Positions 25,371-34,329 of a DNA stretch of 64,000 bases are shown here, piece after piece. Source of the DNA: Bacillus sp. DTU_2020_1000418_1_SI_GHA_SEK_038 (GTDB lineage: Bacteria > Bacillota > Bacilli > Bacillales > Cytobacillaceae); assembly GCF_032341175.1 (NCBI RefSeq), contig NZ_CP135435.1:248001-312000 (forward strand), written 5' to 3'. The first letter of the stretch is position 1. The number at the start of each line of letters is the position of its first letter. Below the pieces are notes generated by a model. The model made no database searches, was not told the origin of the DNA, and was given only the letters and a program-made list of their open reading frames with translations. Made by a program: the position numbers and the translations under genes.

Positions 25371-25898
25371 TTGAATGCATTTTATGGATTAGTGTGGATT
25401 TTTGCATTGGTTAAATGGGGGGATTTGAAATACTGGAAGAAGTATTACCCCACCATATTATTTTTTGCCTTGTGGGACTTGGTCTATCTCTATTTATTAT
25501 CGGATCTTTACCCAATGTGGAAATTTAGTCCCCAAGGTTTGGATGCCAATGTCGGGTTAACCAGTGCCCATATATCCCTATCCATCATTCTCATAAAATA
25601 CCCTGCCACCGCCATTATTTATCTATATAATTTTCCAAATAAAAAAAAGTTGCGTCAATTACTCTATGTGATTAGCTGGGTTCTCATTTACACACTAAAT
25701 GAATTCATTGATTTTAAGCTTAACTTGATAAATTATTACAATGGATGGAACTTATATTGGTCAACCCTATTTAATTTTGTCATGTTTTTGATACTAAAAA
25801 CACACTATACACGTCCATTACTTGCATGGGTATTCTCTCTTCTGTTTGTTATATTTTTGTGGAATGTATTTGATGTTCCTAGTAAAGTATTCAGGTAA
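25371..25898 (+). CDS. CBO0543-family membrane protein
   Basis: A 175-residue protein with five or six hydrophobic helices. It starts MNAFYGLVWIFALVKWGDL and has YYPTILFFALWDLVYLYLLSDLYPMW and YPATAIIYLYNFP, features of the CBO0543 family common in spore-forming Firmicutes. Function is unknown. Only a weak AAAGG precedes the ATG. It is not obviously in an operon. Confidence 0.65.
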   Translation: MNAFYGLVWIFALVKWGDLKYWKKYYPTILFFALWDLVYLYLLSDLYPMWKFSPQGLDANVGLTSAHISLSIILIKYPATAIIYLYNFPNKKKLRQLLYVISWVLIYTLNEFIDFKLNLINYYNGWNLYWSTLFNFVMFLILKTHYTRPLLAWVFSLLFVIFLWNVFDVPSKVFR

Positions 25899-26048
25899 AA
25901 TAAAGCCCTCCATAATGCATAAAATAAAATCCTTATCTCAACTGGTGTATTGGTAATCTGTATAGAGTGAGCTGGAAAGTTTAAAAAATAATCAATGCAT
26001 ATTTTTCTTCTCGTGATATTATTGTTTTAGTCAGGAGGAGAAAAAAAG

Positions 26049-26924
26049 ATGAAACGTTATATTGGGGACGGTATGCTGCTTATAACAGCCATTGTTTGGG
26101 GAAGTGGCTTTGTTGTCACAGCCATAGCATTAGAATATTTAACCGCTTATCAGGTTATGGCTGGAAGATTTGTTATTGCGACCCTCATACTTATGCTCTT
26201 ATTTGGATATAAATTCAAAGGGTTTACAAAGTCTATCCTATGGAAAGGCGCCCTTTTAGGAACTTTTTTATTTATCGGCTTTGCCTTGCAAACGGTTGGT
26301 TTGGAGTATACAACCCCATCCAAAAATGCCTTTTTAACAGCTGTTAATGTTGTCGTTGTACCTATTATTGCTTATCTCTTATATAAGCGCAGAATTGACC
26401 GTTATGAAATGATTGGCTCCTGTATAGCCATCGTGGGTATTGGATTCTTGTCATTGCAAGGTACGATGACTATCAATATTGGTGATGCATTATCTCTCGC
26501 ATGTGCAGTTGCTTTTGCCTTTGATATTTTTTATACGAATCTTTTTGTCCAAAAGGAAGATGCCATATCACTAACGATAGTCCAGTTCATAACAGCATCT
26601 TTACTAAGTGTTGCTGCGGTGTTAATTCAAGGAGATATTCCGACAACGTTTGAAAACGAAGCTATCTATTCAATTGTGTATCTAGCCGTATTCTCAACAA
26701 CGATTGCTTATCTTTTTCAAAATATCGCACATCAATATACAACGGCGACTAAGGCAGCTATCATTCTATCAACCGAATCCTTTTTCGGAATGGTATTATC
26801 GGTTATTTTTTTACATGAAGTGCTGACTGGCCGTATGATTATCGGTGCTGTGTTAATCATGCTTGCTATTTTATTTGCCGAGGTTAAGCCAGTGTTCCGT
26901 AAAAAACGGGCGTTGGTGAAATAA
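26049..26924 (+). CDS. DMT-superfamily transporter (EamA)
   Basis: A 291-residue protein with ten helices in two EamA repeats (about 6-130 and 145-285), including AIVWGSGFVVTAIALEYLTAYQVMAGRF and ALQTVGLEYTTPSKNAFLTAVNVVVVPI. These export amino acids, nucleosides or other metabolites. AGGAGGAG before the ATG is a strong start. Substrate is unknown; it is monocistronic next to the IS element. Confidence 0.88.
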   Translation: MKRYIGDGMLLITAIVWGSGFVVTAIALEYLTAYQVMAGRFVIATLILMLLFGYKFKGFTKSILWKGALLGTFLFIGFALQTVGLEYTTPSKNAFLTAVNVVVVPIIAYLLYKRRIDRYEMIGSCIAIVGIGFLSLQGTMTINIGDALSLACAVAFAFDIFYTNLFVQKEDAISLTIVQFITASLLSVAAVLIQGDIPTTFENEAIYSIVYLAVFSTTIAYLFQNIAHQYTTATKAAIILSTESFFGMVLSVIFLHEVLTGRMIIGAVLIMLAILFAEVKPVFRKKRALVK

Positions 26925-27159
26925 ACCTTTGTTCATTTTCTTATGATTAGAAAATAACAAAAATTACCTTGTCTGACAGTTGACAATTATATGAAAAAGA
27001 TGGTAATCTTCAAGAACACTAAACAATTTAGCAAAGGAGCATTCCTGTTAGAAGTATTTTCGGGGACTTGAAAAAAAAAGAGCCCTCTTGGTATGATACG
27101 GGGTGTCAAATCGTGTGGCGAATTGACCCCTAACTTAGTTAACCAAGGAGGACTCCAAA

Positions 27160-28437
27160 ATGGATTTTAAACAAAATCAGAAAATAAATCAAGTCACCGA
27201 AAAAACACTAGTTGTGGGAATCGACATTGCCAAGCGGACACACTTCGCTTGTTTTGTAGATGACCGTGGACGAGTGCTCCAAAAATCATTCTCTGTTTCT
27301 CAATCTGGAGATGGATTCGAGCTTTTCTATCAACGTATTCTCGCTGCAATGAGAGAAAACGGAAAAACAGAAGTCATTATCGGGATTGAACCGACTGGCC
27401 ATTATTGGCTCAATATCGCCTATTTCCTTGAGGAACGGGGCATCCCCCTAGTCATGGTTAATCCTATGCATGTTAGACGGTCGAAAGAGTTGGATGATAA
27501 TTTGCCAACGAAGCATGACCGCAAAGATGCACTTGTGATTGCTCGTCTTTTAAAAGACGGACGGTTCAGCTATCCCCGTATCTTGAAAGGTATGGAAGCT
27601 GAACTTCGCGTCGGGTCAACGTTAAGAAGCAAATTGACAGAAGAACTAGGGTCTGTAAAAAACATGATCATTCGCTGGTTAGATCGCTATTTTCCTGAAT
27701 TCACTCAGGTTTTCCCATCATTCGGAAAAATGGCTATGGCCGTACTTGAATGTACTCCATTTCCAAGTGATCTTCACCAGAAACAGCCTGAAGAAATTTT
27801 AGCGCTTTATCGGAAGGTCGATGGGTTAAAATCCCCTCAAAGACCGAAAGCAACGAGAATCATTGAAGTCGCCGAGAGGTCTATTGGTGTAACTGAAGGA
27901 CATAAGATGGCCCGTATTGAAATAGCCACACTTGTCCGCCGTTACCATCAGCTCGAAAAAGATATCGAAAGCATTTCTCAACACTTAGTTAATCTTGTAA
28001 AAACGACTGTAGAATATGAATGGTTATCAACGGTTCCAGGGCTTGGAGATACAACAATTGTCGATTTATTAGCTGAAATCGGAAGCTTTTCTCACTACGA
28101 AGATCCACGCCAACTAATCAAACTCGCGGGATTAACGTTACGTGAAAACTCCTCTGGCTTGCACAAAGGACAAAAGCGCATCTCCAAACGAGGCAGAAGA
28201 AAACTACGTGCCCTCCTGTTCCGAGTGATGATGCCGATGATTCTCCACAACGAAGCCTTTAAAAAGTTACACGAGTATTATACAAACCGTAAGGTTAATC
28301 CCTTACGCAAGAAGCAATCCATCGTAGTTCTATGCGGTAAGCTATTAAAAGTACTACATGGGATAAGCACTAAGCACAAAGCGTTTGACGAACAGCGAAT
28401 GATGAGGGATATTCCTAGTCTCGTAGAGGCTGCGTAA
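27160..28437 (+). CDS. IS110-family DEDD transposase (recombinase)
   Basis: A 425-residue recombinase with an N-terminal RuvC-like DEDD domain: Asp22 in VVGIDIAK, Glu in IIGIEPTGHY (near 85) and Asp-x-x-Asp in KHDRKDALVIARL (near 128). The C-terminal Transposase_20 domain (VPGLGDTTIVDLLAEIGSF near 290) carries the serine-bearing ISKRGRRKLRALLF. It looks intact. IS110 enzymes are guided by a bridge RNA from the element's own noncoding end. AAGGAGGACTCCAAA precedes the ATG. Confidence 0.95.
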   Translation: MDFKQNQKINQVTEKTLVVGIDIAKRTHFACFVDDRGRVLQKSFSVSQSGDGFELFYQRILAAMRENGKTEVIIGIEPTGHYWLNIAYFLEERGIPLVMVNPMHVRRSKELDDNLPTKHDRKDALVIARLLKDGRFSYPRILKGMEAELRVGSTLRSKLTEELGSVKNMIIRWLDRYFPEFTQVFPSFGKMAMAVLECTPFPSDLHQKQPEEILALYRKVDGLKSPQRPKATRIIEVAERSIGVTEGHKMARIEIATLVRRYHQLEKDIESISQHLVNLVKTTVEYEWLSTVPGLGDTTIVDLLAEIGSFSHYEDPRQLIKLAGLTLRENSSGLHKGQKRISKRGRRKLRALLFRVMMPMILHNEAFKKLHEYYTNRKVNPLRKKQSIVVLCGKLLKVLHGISTKHKAFDEQRMMRDIPSLVEAA

Positions 28438-28439
28438 AG

Positions 28440-28625
28440 CTCTACGTCCCCTTATACCTAGACAAAAGGATGACACGGAGAAGCTGGCAATATTTTCACC
28501 ATTCGACCGAGAGTCCCTAAAGGAGCTTCGCTAGCCTCTGCCTTATGACTAGACCGAACGAAGGAATGTAGGCACACTGATGCCCAGAGACATGGGAGGG
28601 TACGTCATCATAAGCTACGCAGAGA
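28440..28625 (+). ncRNA. Candidate bridge RNA in the 3' noncoding end of the IS110 element
   Basis: Directly after the transposase stop, the RNA can fold into several stems: GAAGCT (28480-28485) with AGCTTC (28524-28529); CTCTGC-CTTATGA (28536-28548) with TCATAAG-CTAC-GCAGAG (28608-28624). Inside the second are small hairpins GGCA/TGCC and CCCA/TGGG. IS1111-group elements keep their bridge RNA downstream of the recombinase, and the two inner loops are in the right place for guide loops. Loop-to-flank complementarity has not been checked, so this is a candidate only. Confidence 0.45.
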
Positions 28626-28823
28626 TCCATTGTGCATCTCATAATTTCCTATCACTACTTTCTATTATTATCCAGTAGTGACCGCGAAGCGTACCCATAT
28701 GTTGGAATAGTTTCACATAATATAAAAATATTGTTAGGAATCGTGTCGAAAAATATTTTTTTGACACCTCAACAATGGGTTAAACCATTGATATATCAAC
28801 ATTTATAGAGGGAGGTAAGGACA

Positions 28824-28892
28824 ATGAGAATGGTGAAAATGAACTTCAAGATGAAAAATTTCATACATTGTCCATGCCTAATCTCTGTGTAA
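28824..28892 (+). CDS. Leader peptide (22 aa) of the ABC exporter operon, BmrB-like role
   Basis: GGGAGGTAAGGACA precedes an ATG that opens a 22-codon frame (MRMVKMNFKM ... CPCLISV, stop TAA). GGACAATG at its start pairs with CATTGTCC inside the frame. TCCATGCCT near its end (28871-28879) can pair with GGGTATGGGG (28916-28925), which would disrupt the following terminator. That is the logic of ribosome-controlled attenuation known for bmrB-bmrCD in B. subtilis, although this peptide is shorter than BmrB. Confidence 0.65.
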   Translation: MRMVKMNFKMKNFIHCPCLISV

Positions 28893-28913
28893 TTGTGAAT
28901 TCCAGAAGCATAG

Positions 28914-28943
28914 AAGGGTATGGGGGAATTTCTATACCTTTTT
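28914..28943 (+). terminator. Leader terminator 1
   Basis: AAGGGTAT (28914-28921) pairs with ATACCTTT (28934-28941), followed by T residues. An alternative ATAGAA / TTCTAT pairing and pairing with the end of the leader frame both exclude it. Confidence 0.65.
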
Positions 28944-28945
28944 GG

Positions 28946-28980
28946 AGATGCATGCTCTTTTTAGGGTATGCATCTTTTTT
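28946..28980 (+). terminator. Leader terminator 2
   Basis: AGATGCATGC (28946-28955) and GTATGCATCT (28965-28974) form a 10-bp stem with one G-U pair, followed by TTTTTT. It lies about 140 bp before the first ABC gene, so transcription must be allowed through it. Confidence 0.82.
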
Positions 28981-29023
28981 ATTGGAATTTTTTAGTTAAT
29001 ATAAGAGTGAGGAGTCGTTGACA

Positions 29024-29080
29024 ATGCGAAACTGGCAAAGAAGACTGATTTTCAGAAAGGAATCTCTAGATAGTGGGTAG
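29024..29080 (+). CDS. Possible small ORF (18 aa) before the ABC genes
   Basis: ATG at 29024 follows GAGGAGTCGTTGACA and encodes MRNWQRRLIFRKESLDSG before a stop. It is basic and sits between the leader terminators and the first ABC gene. No family is recognised. It may only help load ribosomes. Confidence 0.3.
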   Translation: MRNWQRRLIFRKESLDSG

Positions 29081-29118
29081 CTATGTTCGTAACCTGAAAG
29101 AGAAAGAGGGTTTGATCG

Positions 29119-30861
29119 ATGTTTGATGTTTTAGGGAAGTTGAATCGGTTTTTCGGTCAGTATTGGAGACAATATACAGTTGCCGTTTTCTTTTTAATTA
29201 TTGCTAGTGTACTTGAGGTGGTGCCTCCGTATTTACTTGGCTCCATTATTGATATTTTGACTGCTGGTGTCATGACAAAAGCGCTATTAGGCCAATATAT
29301 TCTCATATTCATTGCGATTATTATTGGTGGCTATTTCTTGAACTTCGTTTGGCAGTACCGCTTATTTGAAGGGGCGATTAATCTCGAAAGGATCATGCGC
29401 CGTAAGTTAATGCTTCAATTTCTCAAAATGACGCCAACCTTTTATGAAAAAAATCGTACAGGCGACTTGATGGCGCGTGCAACAAATGATTTAAATTCTG
29501 TTGCACTAACAGCGGGCTTCGGGATTATGACACTCATTGATTCTACTTTATATTTAGGTGCGATTATTTTGGCAATGGGTTTTATGATTTCATGGAAATT
29601 AACGCTCTTTGCCATGTTGCCTGTGCCAATTATGGCGGTTCTCATTCAGTATTTTGGGAAGCTTGTTCATGAACGATATATGAAAGCACAGGATGCATTT
29701 GGGGAACTGAATGATAGTGTTCTAGAATCTGTTGCCGGAGTGCGTGTCATTCGTGCTTACGTGCAGGAGAAAAAAGATGAAGTGGACTTTGCCGTCAAGA
29801 GTGAAGAAGTATACGAAAAAAATATGCATACAGCGAAAATAAACGCATTATTTGGTCCGATCACGAAAATAGGAACAGGTATTAGCTATGTTGTAGCACT
29901 CGGCTACGGTGCTGTTCTCGTATCAAATGGTGAAATGACGGTCGGTCAGCTCGTCACTTTTAACGTTTATTTAGGTCTTGCGGTTTGGCCGATTTTCGCG
30001 ATTGGCGAGCTAATTAATGTGATGCAGCAGGGGAATGCTTCACTTGATCGTGTGCAGGAAACGCTTAACTATGAAGCGGATGTTCAAGACACGAAGGACC
30101 CGGTTGCTGTTGCGGCTCCGAGTGCCATTGGATTTGATGACCTTATGTTTCAATATCCAACGAGTCAGGTGAAAAACTTAAAGAAAATATCCTTGTCACT
30201 CAAAAAGGGAGAAACACTTGGAATTGTTGGGAAAACAGGTGCGGGAAAAACAACTTTCCTCAGACAATTACTGCGTGAATATCCACTTAATGAAGGGCAA
30301 TTACAAATTGGCGGAATCGACATCGCCTCCCAAACTAAAGATCAGATTCTTGATTGGATTGGGTACGTCCCGCAGGATCATGTATTATTTTCACGGACGA
30401 TTCGGGAAAATATTTTATTTGGGAAAGAGGATGCAACAGAGGCTGATTTGGAAAAAGCCATTCACCTTGCGTACTTTAAAAAGGACTTAGAGAATCTGCC
30501 AAGTGGACTTGAAACATTGGTTGGCGAAAAAGGGGTTTCATTATCAGGCGGGCAAAAGCAGCGTGTGTCGATTGCACGCGCGCTCATTAAAGACCCTGAG
30601 ATCTTAATCCTTGACGATTCTCTGTCAGCAGTCGATGCCAAAACAGAGGCTAGTATTATTAGAAACATTCAAAATGAAAGAAATGACAAGACTACCATTA
30701 TTACAACACATCGTCTGTCTAGCGTGCAGCATGCAGATCAGATTATTGTTCTAGAAGATGGGCAAATTATTGAGCAGGGAACACATGAAGAGCTTCTCGG
30801 ACAAAAAGGCTGGTATAAGGAACAGTTTGACCGTCAACAGCTAGAAGGAGGCGGGGCATGA
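29119..30861 (+). CDS. bmrC: ABC multidrug exporter half, degenerate-site subunit (BmrC/YheI-like)
   Basis: A 580-residue half-transporter: six-helix exporter domain (about 10-310) fused to an ATPase with Walker A GKTGAGKTT (near 372), canonical signature LSGGQKQ (near 475) and Walker B ILILDDS (near 495), where the catalytic Glu is replaced by Asp. That change marks the non-hydrolysing site of heterodimeric exporters such as BmrCD and LmrCD. Its stop overlaps the start of the partner gene by 4 bases. The attenuator leader upstream suggests induction by translation-blocking drugs. The gene name rests on arrangement and type. Confidence 0.85.
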   Translation: MFDVLGKLNRFFGQYWRQYTVAVFFLIIASVLEVVPPYLLGSIIDILTAGVMTKALLGQYILIFIAIIIGGYFLNFVWQYRLFEGAINLERIMRRKLMLQFLKMTPTFYEKNRTGDLMARATNDLNSVALTAGFGIMTLIDSTLYLGAIILAMGFMISWKLTLFAMLPVPIMAVLIQYFGKLVHERYMKAQDAFGELNDSVLESVAGVRVIRAYVQEKKDEVDFAVKSEEVYEKNMHTAKINALFGPITKIGTGISYVVALGYGAVLVSNGEMTVGQLVTFNVYLGLAVWPIFAIGELINVMQQGNASLDRVQETLNYEADVQDTKDPVAVAAPSAIGFDDLMFQYPTSQVKNLKKISLSLKKGETLGIVGKTGAGKTTFLRQLLREYPLNEGQLQIGGIDIASQTKDQILDWIGYVPQDHVLFSRTIRENILFGKEDATEADLEKAIHLAYFKKDLENLPSGLETLVGEKGVSLSGGQKQRVSIARALIKDPEILILDDSLSAVDAKTEASIIRNIQNERNDKTTIITTHRLSSVQHADQIIVLEDGQIIEQGTHEELLGQKGWYKEQFDRQQLEGGGA

Positions 30862-32609
30862 GTACGAGTAAACGATTAACGAAGTATGCGATGCATTTTA
30901 AGCGGACCATTTTTATTGGGCTATTTTTCTTATCGGCTGCGGTCTTTACTGATCTTGCAGGCCCGTTTATCGCTAAGAAAATTATCGATGAGCATATGAC
31001 AATGGGGATCATTGAAATAAAGCCGATTGCTTGGCTGCTCTGTTTATATCTTAGTTTAGCGATCGCAACAGCGATATTACGCTATTTTATGTATATTTAT
31101 TTGCAAATGGGCGCAAATCGAGTTGTTCAAAAATTGCGCAAGGATGTGTTTGGGCATATACAAACATTGCCAATACAGTATTTTGACAACCTGCCAGCTG
31201 GGAAAATTGTCGCACGTGTCACAAATGATACAGAAGCTGTAAGAAATTTATATGTGCAAGTACTTTCAAATTTCGCGACCAGCTTCATCTCGATCGCAGG
31301 TGTCTATATTGCGCTGTTTATTTTGAATTGGAAACTGGCGATGATTGCTTTAATTATGATTCCATTTATTTATCTGTGGATGATTGTATATCGAAAATAT
31401 GCGAAGCGGTACAATGGTGTGATTCGGACGAAAATTGCCGACATTAATGCGATGATTAATGAATCTATTCAAGGAATGACGATTATTCAAGCCTTTCGTC
31501 GTGAGCAGCAGATGACGAAGGAATTCGATGATATGAATGAAGAGCATTATGCCTATCAGAGAAAATTATTGTTTTTGGATTCAGCAACTTCCTTTAACTT
31601 AGTAAATGTCATACGGCTTATCATGTTTACCATTTTTATCGTATATTTTGGCACCCGTTCCATTACGGCCGCTGAAATGGTGTCTGCGGGAACTTTATAT
31701 GCATTCGTTGATTATTTAACAAGATTGTTTAATCCTATTACGAATGTTGTAAATCAGTTTTCGCAGCTTGAACGCTCGCTTGTTGCGGGAAATCGTGTGT
31801 TTGAGGTATTAGATATCAAAGGTGAAAAAGTATCACAGGAAACAATGCCAAGATACGATGGGCATGTCGTATTCGAAGATGTATCTTTTGCCTATAAAGA
31901 TAATGATTACGTACTGAGGGAGTTATCCTTTGAAGCGAAGCGCGGAGAAACAGTGGCACTTGTTGGCCATACAGGCTCCGGAAAAAGCTCTATTATGAAC
32001 TTGCTGTTCCGTTTCTATGATCCGTCAAAAGGGAAGATCTATATTGATGGTGTTGACATAACATCCATGCCAAGACAGACGATCCGCGAGCATATGGGCA
32101 TTGTTTTACAGGATCCGTATTTATTTACAGGAACGATTGCCTCAAACGTTAGCTTAAATGATCCAAAAATCACGCGGGAACAAGTAGAAGAAGCCTTGAA
32201 AGCAGTAGGTGCCGAACGAGTATTAGGGCATCTGGAAAAAGGGATTGATGAGCCAGTGATTGAAAAAGGCAGCACCCTTTCATCTGGACAGCGCCAGCTC
32301 ATTTCCTTTGCACGGGCACTCGCATTTGACCCCGCGATTTTAATATTGGATGAAGCCACATCCAATATCGATACAGAGACGGAGGAAATTATCCAGCATG
32401 CAATGGATGTTCTGAAAAAAGGACGGACAACGTTTATCATTGCTCATAGACTTTCAACGATTAAAAATGCTGATCGGATTCTTGTGTTAGAACGAGGCGT
32501 AATTAAAGAACAAGGCACCCACGATGAACTGCTGGCACAAGGCGGCATCTATGACCAAATGTATCAAATGCAAGCTAAGTCATTGCATAAAAAAGTGAGT
32601 GTTGGCTAG
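30858..32609 (+). CDS. bmrD: ABC multidrug exporter half, catalytic subunit (BmrD/YheH-like)
   Basis: A 583-residue exporter half with six helices (about 15-310) and an ATPase with Walker A GHTGSGKSS (near 370), an altered signature LSSGQRQ (near 474) and intact Walker B ILILDEA with Glu (near 494). Altered signature here and Asp in the partner complement each other: the heterodimer has one working and one dead ATP site. B. subtilis BmrD is longer (673 aa), so this pair could instead be an LmrCD-type relative. A strong terminator follows. Confidence 0.85.
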   Translation: MSTSKRLTKYAMHFKRTIFIGLFFLSAAVFTDLAGPFIAKKIIDEHMTMGIIEIKPIAWLLCLYLSLAIATAILRYFMYIYLQMGANRVVQKLRKDVFGHIQTLPIQYFDNLPAGKIVARVTNDTEAVRNLYVQVLSNFATSFISIAGVYIALFILNWKLAMIALIMIPFIYLWMIVYRKYAKRYNGVIRTKIADINAMINESIQGMTIIQAFRREQQMTKEFDDMNEEHYAYQRKLLFLDSATSFNLVNVIRLIMFTIFIVYFGTRSITAAEMVSAGTLYAFVDYLTRLFNPITNVVNQFSQLERSLVAGNRVFEVLDIKGEKVSQETMPRYDGHVVFEDVSFAYKDNDYVLRELSFEAKRGETVALVGHTGSGKSSIMNLLFRFYDPSKGKIYIDGVDITSMPRQTIREHMGIVLQDPYLFTGTIASNVSLNDPKITREQVEEALKAVGAERVLGHLEKGIDEPVIEKGSTLSSGQRQLISFARALAFDPAILILDEATSNIDTETEEIIQHAMDVLKKGRTTFIIAHRLSTIKNADRILVLERGVIKEQGTHDELLAQGGIYDQMYQMQAKSLHKKVSVG

Positions 32610-32680
32610 AGCAAGTAGATATGCTTTTGGGAGAAACATCAGATGGGCATGAAGTTTAATAATAAATATTATTTATAAAT

Positions 32681-32723
32681 AAAAATGACCTCTAGAAAAT
32701 AGACTTTCTAAGAGGTCATTTTT
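32681..32723 (+). terminator. Terminator after the ABC exporter
   Basis: AAAAATGACCTCT and AGAGGTCATTTTT form a perfect 13-bp stem including the A/U ends. Confidence 0.92.
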
Positions 32724-32724
32724 A

Positions 32725-32868
32725 GTTTCGCAAACAACTCGGTGAGTTTCGCAAACAACTCGGTGAGTTTCGCAAACAAACTGGTGAGTTTCGCCAACAA
32801 CTCGGTGAGTTTCGCAAACAAACCAGAGTTTCGCAAACAAACTAGTAAGTTTCGCAAACAAATCGAAT
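32725..32868. repeat. 21-bp tandem repeat (GTTTCGCAAACAA type, 7 copies)
   Basis: GTTTCGC begins at 32725, 32746, 32767, 32788, 32809, 32828 and 32849; the period is 21 bp, except for one 19-bp step. The unit GAGTT-N8-AACTC can pair with itself. Because 21 is a multiple of three, spurious repeat-protein frames appear, but no ribosome site supports translation. It lies between the ABC terminator and guaD. Confidence 0.9.
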
Positions 32869-32958
32869 ATATTTGAGATATATTATTTCGCTCACTAATT
32901 TTACATGCGATTATTTGCACGATAATCCGGATTTACGCACATTACTAGTCAATTTACG

Positions 32959-34329
32959 TTATTCGCCGCGCGAATGAACTTTTTCCCCTTGAACCCACAC
33001 TTCACGAATGTTTTCGGGGCGTGCAAGATACATAATTTTCTGGAAGATGTCGATTAATTCTTCATTTTCATCAAATAACGGTATTTTAGCTGTGCCTATT
33101 TTCGTATCAATAATTTGTACATCCCAAGCGAAATTTTCAGCTAGGCGGCCGATTGGCAGGCTTAAGCTTTCCCCTCCGCCGGCTGTTGCAAGATAGAAAG
33201 CTTCATTAATTGTAATCCGAGAATTAGGTTTCCCGCGCTCTTCAGCAGGTACATTCGGATTAACGCCATCCTCTAGCATTCTAGAAGACATAACAGCTTG
33301 TCTGACATTATCAAAAAGGCTTGGTGAGAACCCTCCTGAAATATCAGATCCGAGGCCAATTTCTACTCCTTTGGAATGGAGGTGGGCGATTGGAATAACG
33401 CTGTTGGCGAAATAAGCATTTGAGATTGGACAATGGCCAATAGCTGTGCCTGTTTTAGCAAATAACTCGGCATCGTCATCATCTAAGAAATTACAATGCG
33501 CCATAACGGATTTTTCACGAAGCAGACCAAAATCGTGTAAAGCAAACGCATCGTTCTTATTAAATCGTTCTTTCACATACCCATGCTCCCAATCACTTTC
33601 GCTGCAGTGGGACTGAACATAAGTATCATATTTTACTGCTAATTCTCCTAAACCCTTCAATGCCTCATCCGTGCAACTAGGAATAAAACGCGGTGTTACA
33701 ACTGGATAAACACCCTGTTTCGTTGATTTTGCTAATTCCTTGACGGCTAAAATAAATTCCTCCGTATCCGCTAAGGCTGTCTTCGCATCTGCATCCCGAT
33801 AATATTCAGGGTTCTGCTCGGGATCATCCATTACAACCTTTCCGACTAAACCGCGTTGTCCCTTTTCAGCACATATTTTTGCTAATTCTAAACTAGCTTG
33901 TTTATGAACTGTGGCAAAATAAAGCGCCGTTGTTGTGCCATTTGCCAGCAAAGTGCTGACGACCTCCTGATAGACCTCGTTTGCAAAATCTAGATCAGCA
34001 AACTTGGACTCAATCGGGAAGGTATAGGTATTAAGCCAATCGTAGAGCGGAATATCTAATGCTGTACCAGACTGCGCCCATTGCGGTGCGTGAACATGTA
34101 AATCGACAAAACCAGGCAAAAAATACTGACCATCAGCTAAGCTATGGAAGTTTTCCTTGCCTTGATACTCATCTAGTAAGGATTGATAATCTCCATCATC
34201 CGGGGAAACCATTTTTTCAATCATTCCATCCGAATTAATATAGAAAAGATAGTCTCTTAAAATTTTAACTTCTTTAGGCGACTCGCTGGAAAAAGCAGTC
34301 CCTTTGAAAACCACCGAATATTTATTCAT
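32959..34329 (-). CDS. guaD: Guanine deaminase
   Basis: A 456-residue amidohydrolase. Metal ligands are seen in PGFVDLHVHAPQW (His-x-His), a later His in QSHCSESDWEH, His in MAHCNFL and the Asp in GLGSDISGGFS. The HAPQW motif and LDIPLYDWLNTYTFPIE are typical of guanine deaminases of the TIM-barrel type (not the CDA-like B. subtilis GuaD). It converts guanine to xanthine and ammonia. A minus-strand monocistronic gene with a long AT-rich 5' region. It may act with the guanine-type riboswitch and purine exporter at 9147-10500 in keeping guanine low. Confidence 0.9.
   Translation of the reverse strand: MNKYSVVFKGTAFSSESPKEVKILRDYLFYINSDGMIEKMVSPDDGDYQSLLDEYQGKENFHSLADGQYFLPGFVDLHVHAPQWAQSGTALDIPLYDWLNTYTFPIESKFADLDFANEVYQEVVSTLLANGTTTALYFATVHKQASLELAKICAEKGQRGLVGKVVMDDPEQNPEYYRDADAKTALADTEEFILAVKELAKSTKQGVYPVVTPRFIPSCTDEALKGLGELAVKYDTYVQSHCSESDWEHGYVKERFNKNDAFALHDFGLLREKSVMAHCNFLDDDDAELFAKTGTAIGHCPISNAYFANSVIPIAHLHSKGVEIGLGSDISGGFSPSLFDNVRQAVMSSRMLEDGVNPNVPAEERGKPNSRITINEAFYLATAGGGESLSLPIGRLAENFAWDVQIIDTKIGTAKIPLFDENEELIDIFQKIMYLARPENIREVWVQGEKVHSRGE

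Larger units (their letters stand above)
27100..28770 (+). mobile_element. IS110-family element, IS1111-like
   Basis: One full-length transposase gene with a short 5' and a roughly 330-bp structured 3' noncoding end. GGTGTCAAA at 27102-27110 and its inverted copy TTTGACACC at 28760-28768 may be the sub-terminal inverted repeats that mark the IS1111 branch; outer ends are therefore approximate. The 5' leader folds: CCCTCTTGGT pairs with ACCAAGGAGG, which hides the transposase ribosome site, a usual guard against read-through translation. It is inserted just upstream of the ABC exporter leader. Confidence 0.72.

Noticed and set aside
25157..25414. 85-codon frame starting MDSGIIRTCIGSV
   Set aside because: It translates the degenerate ATCGTGCA repeats and overlaps the better supported CBO0543 gene in another frame.
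32673..32920. Open frames encoding CETHRVV-type repeats on the minus strand
   Set aside because: They are translations of the 21-bp DNA tandem repeat; there is no ribosome site and two frames are open at once, as expected for a period divisible by three.
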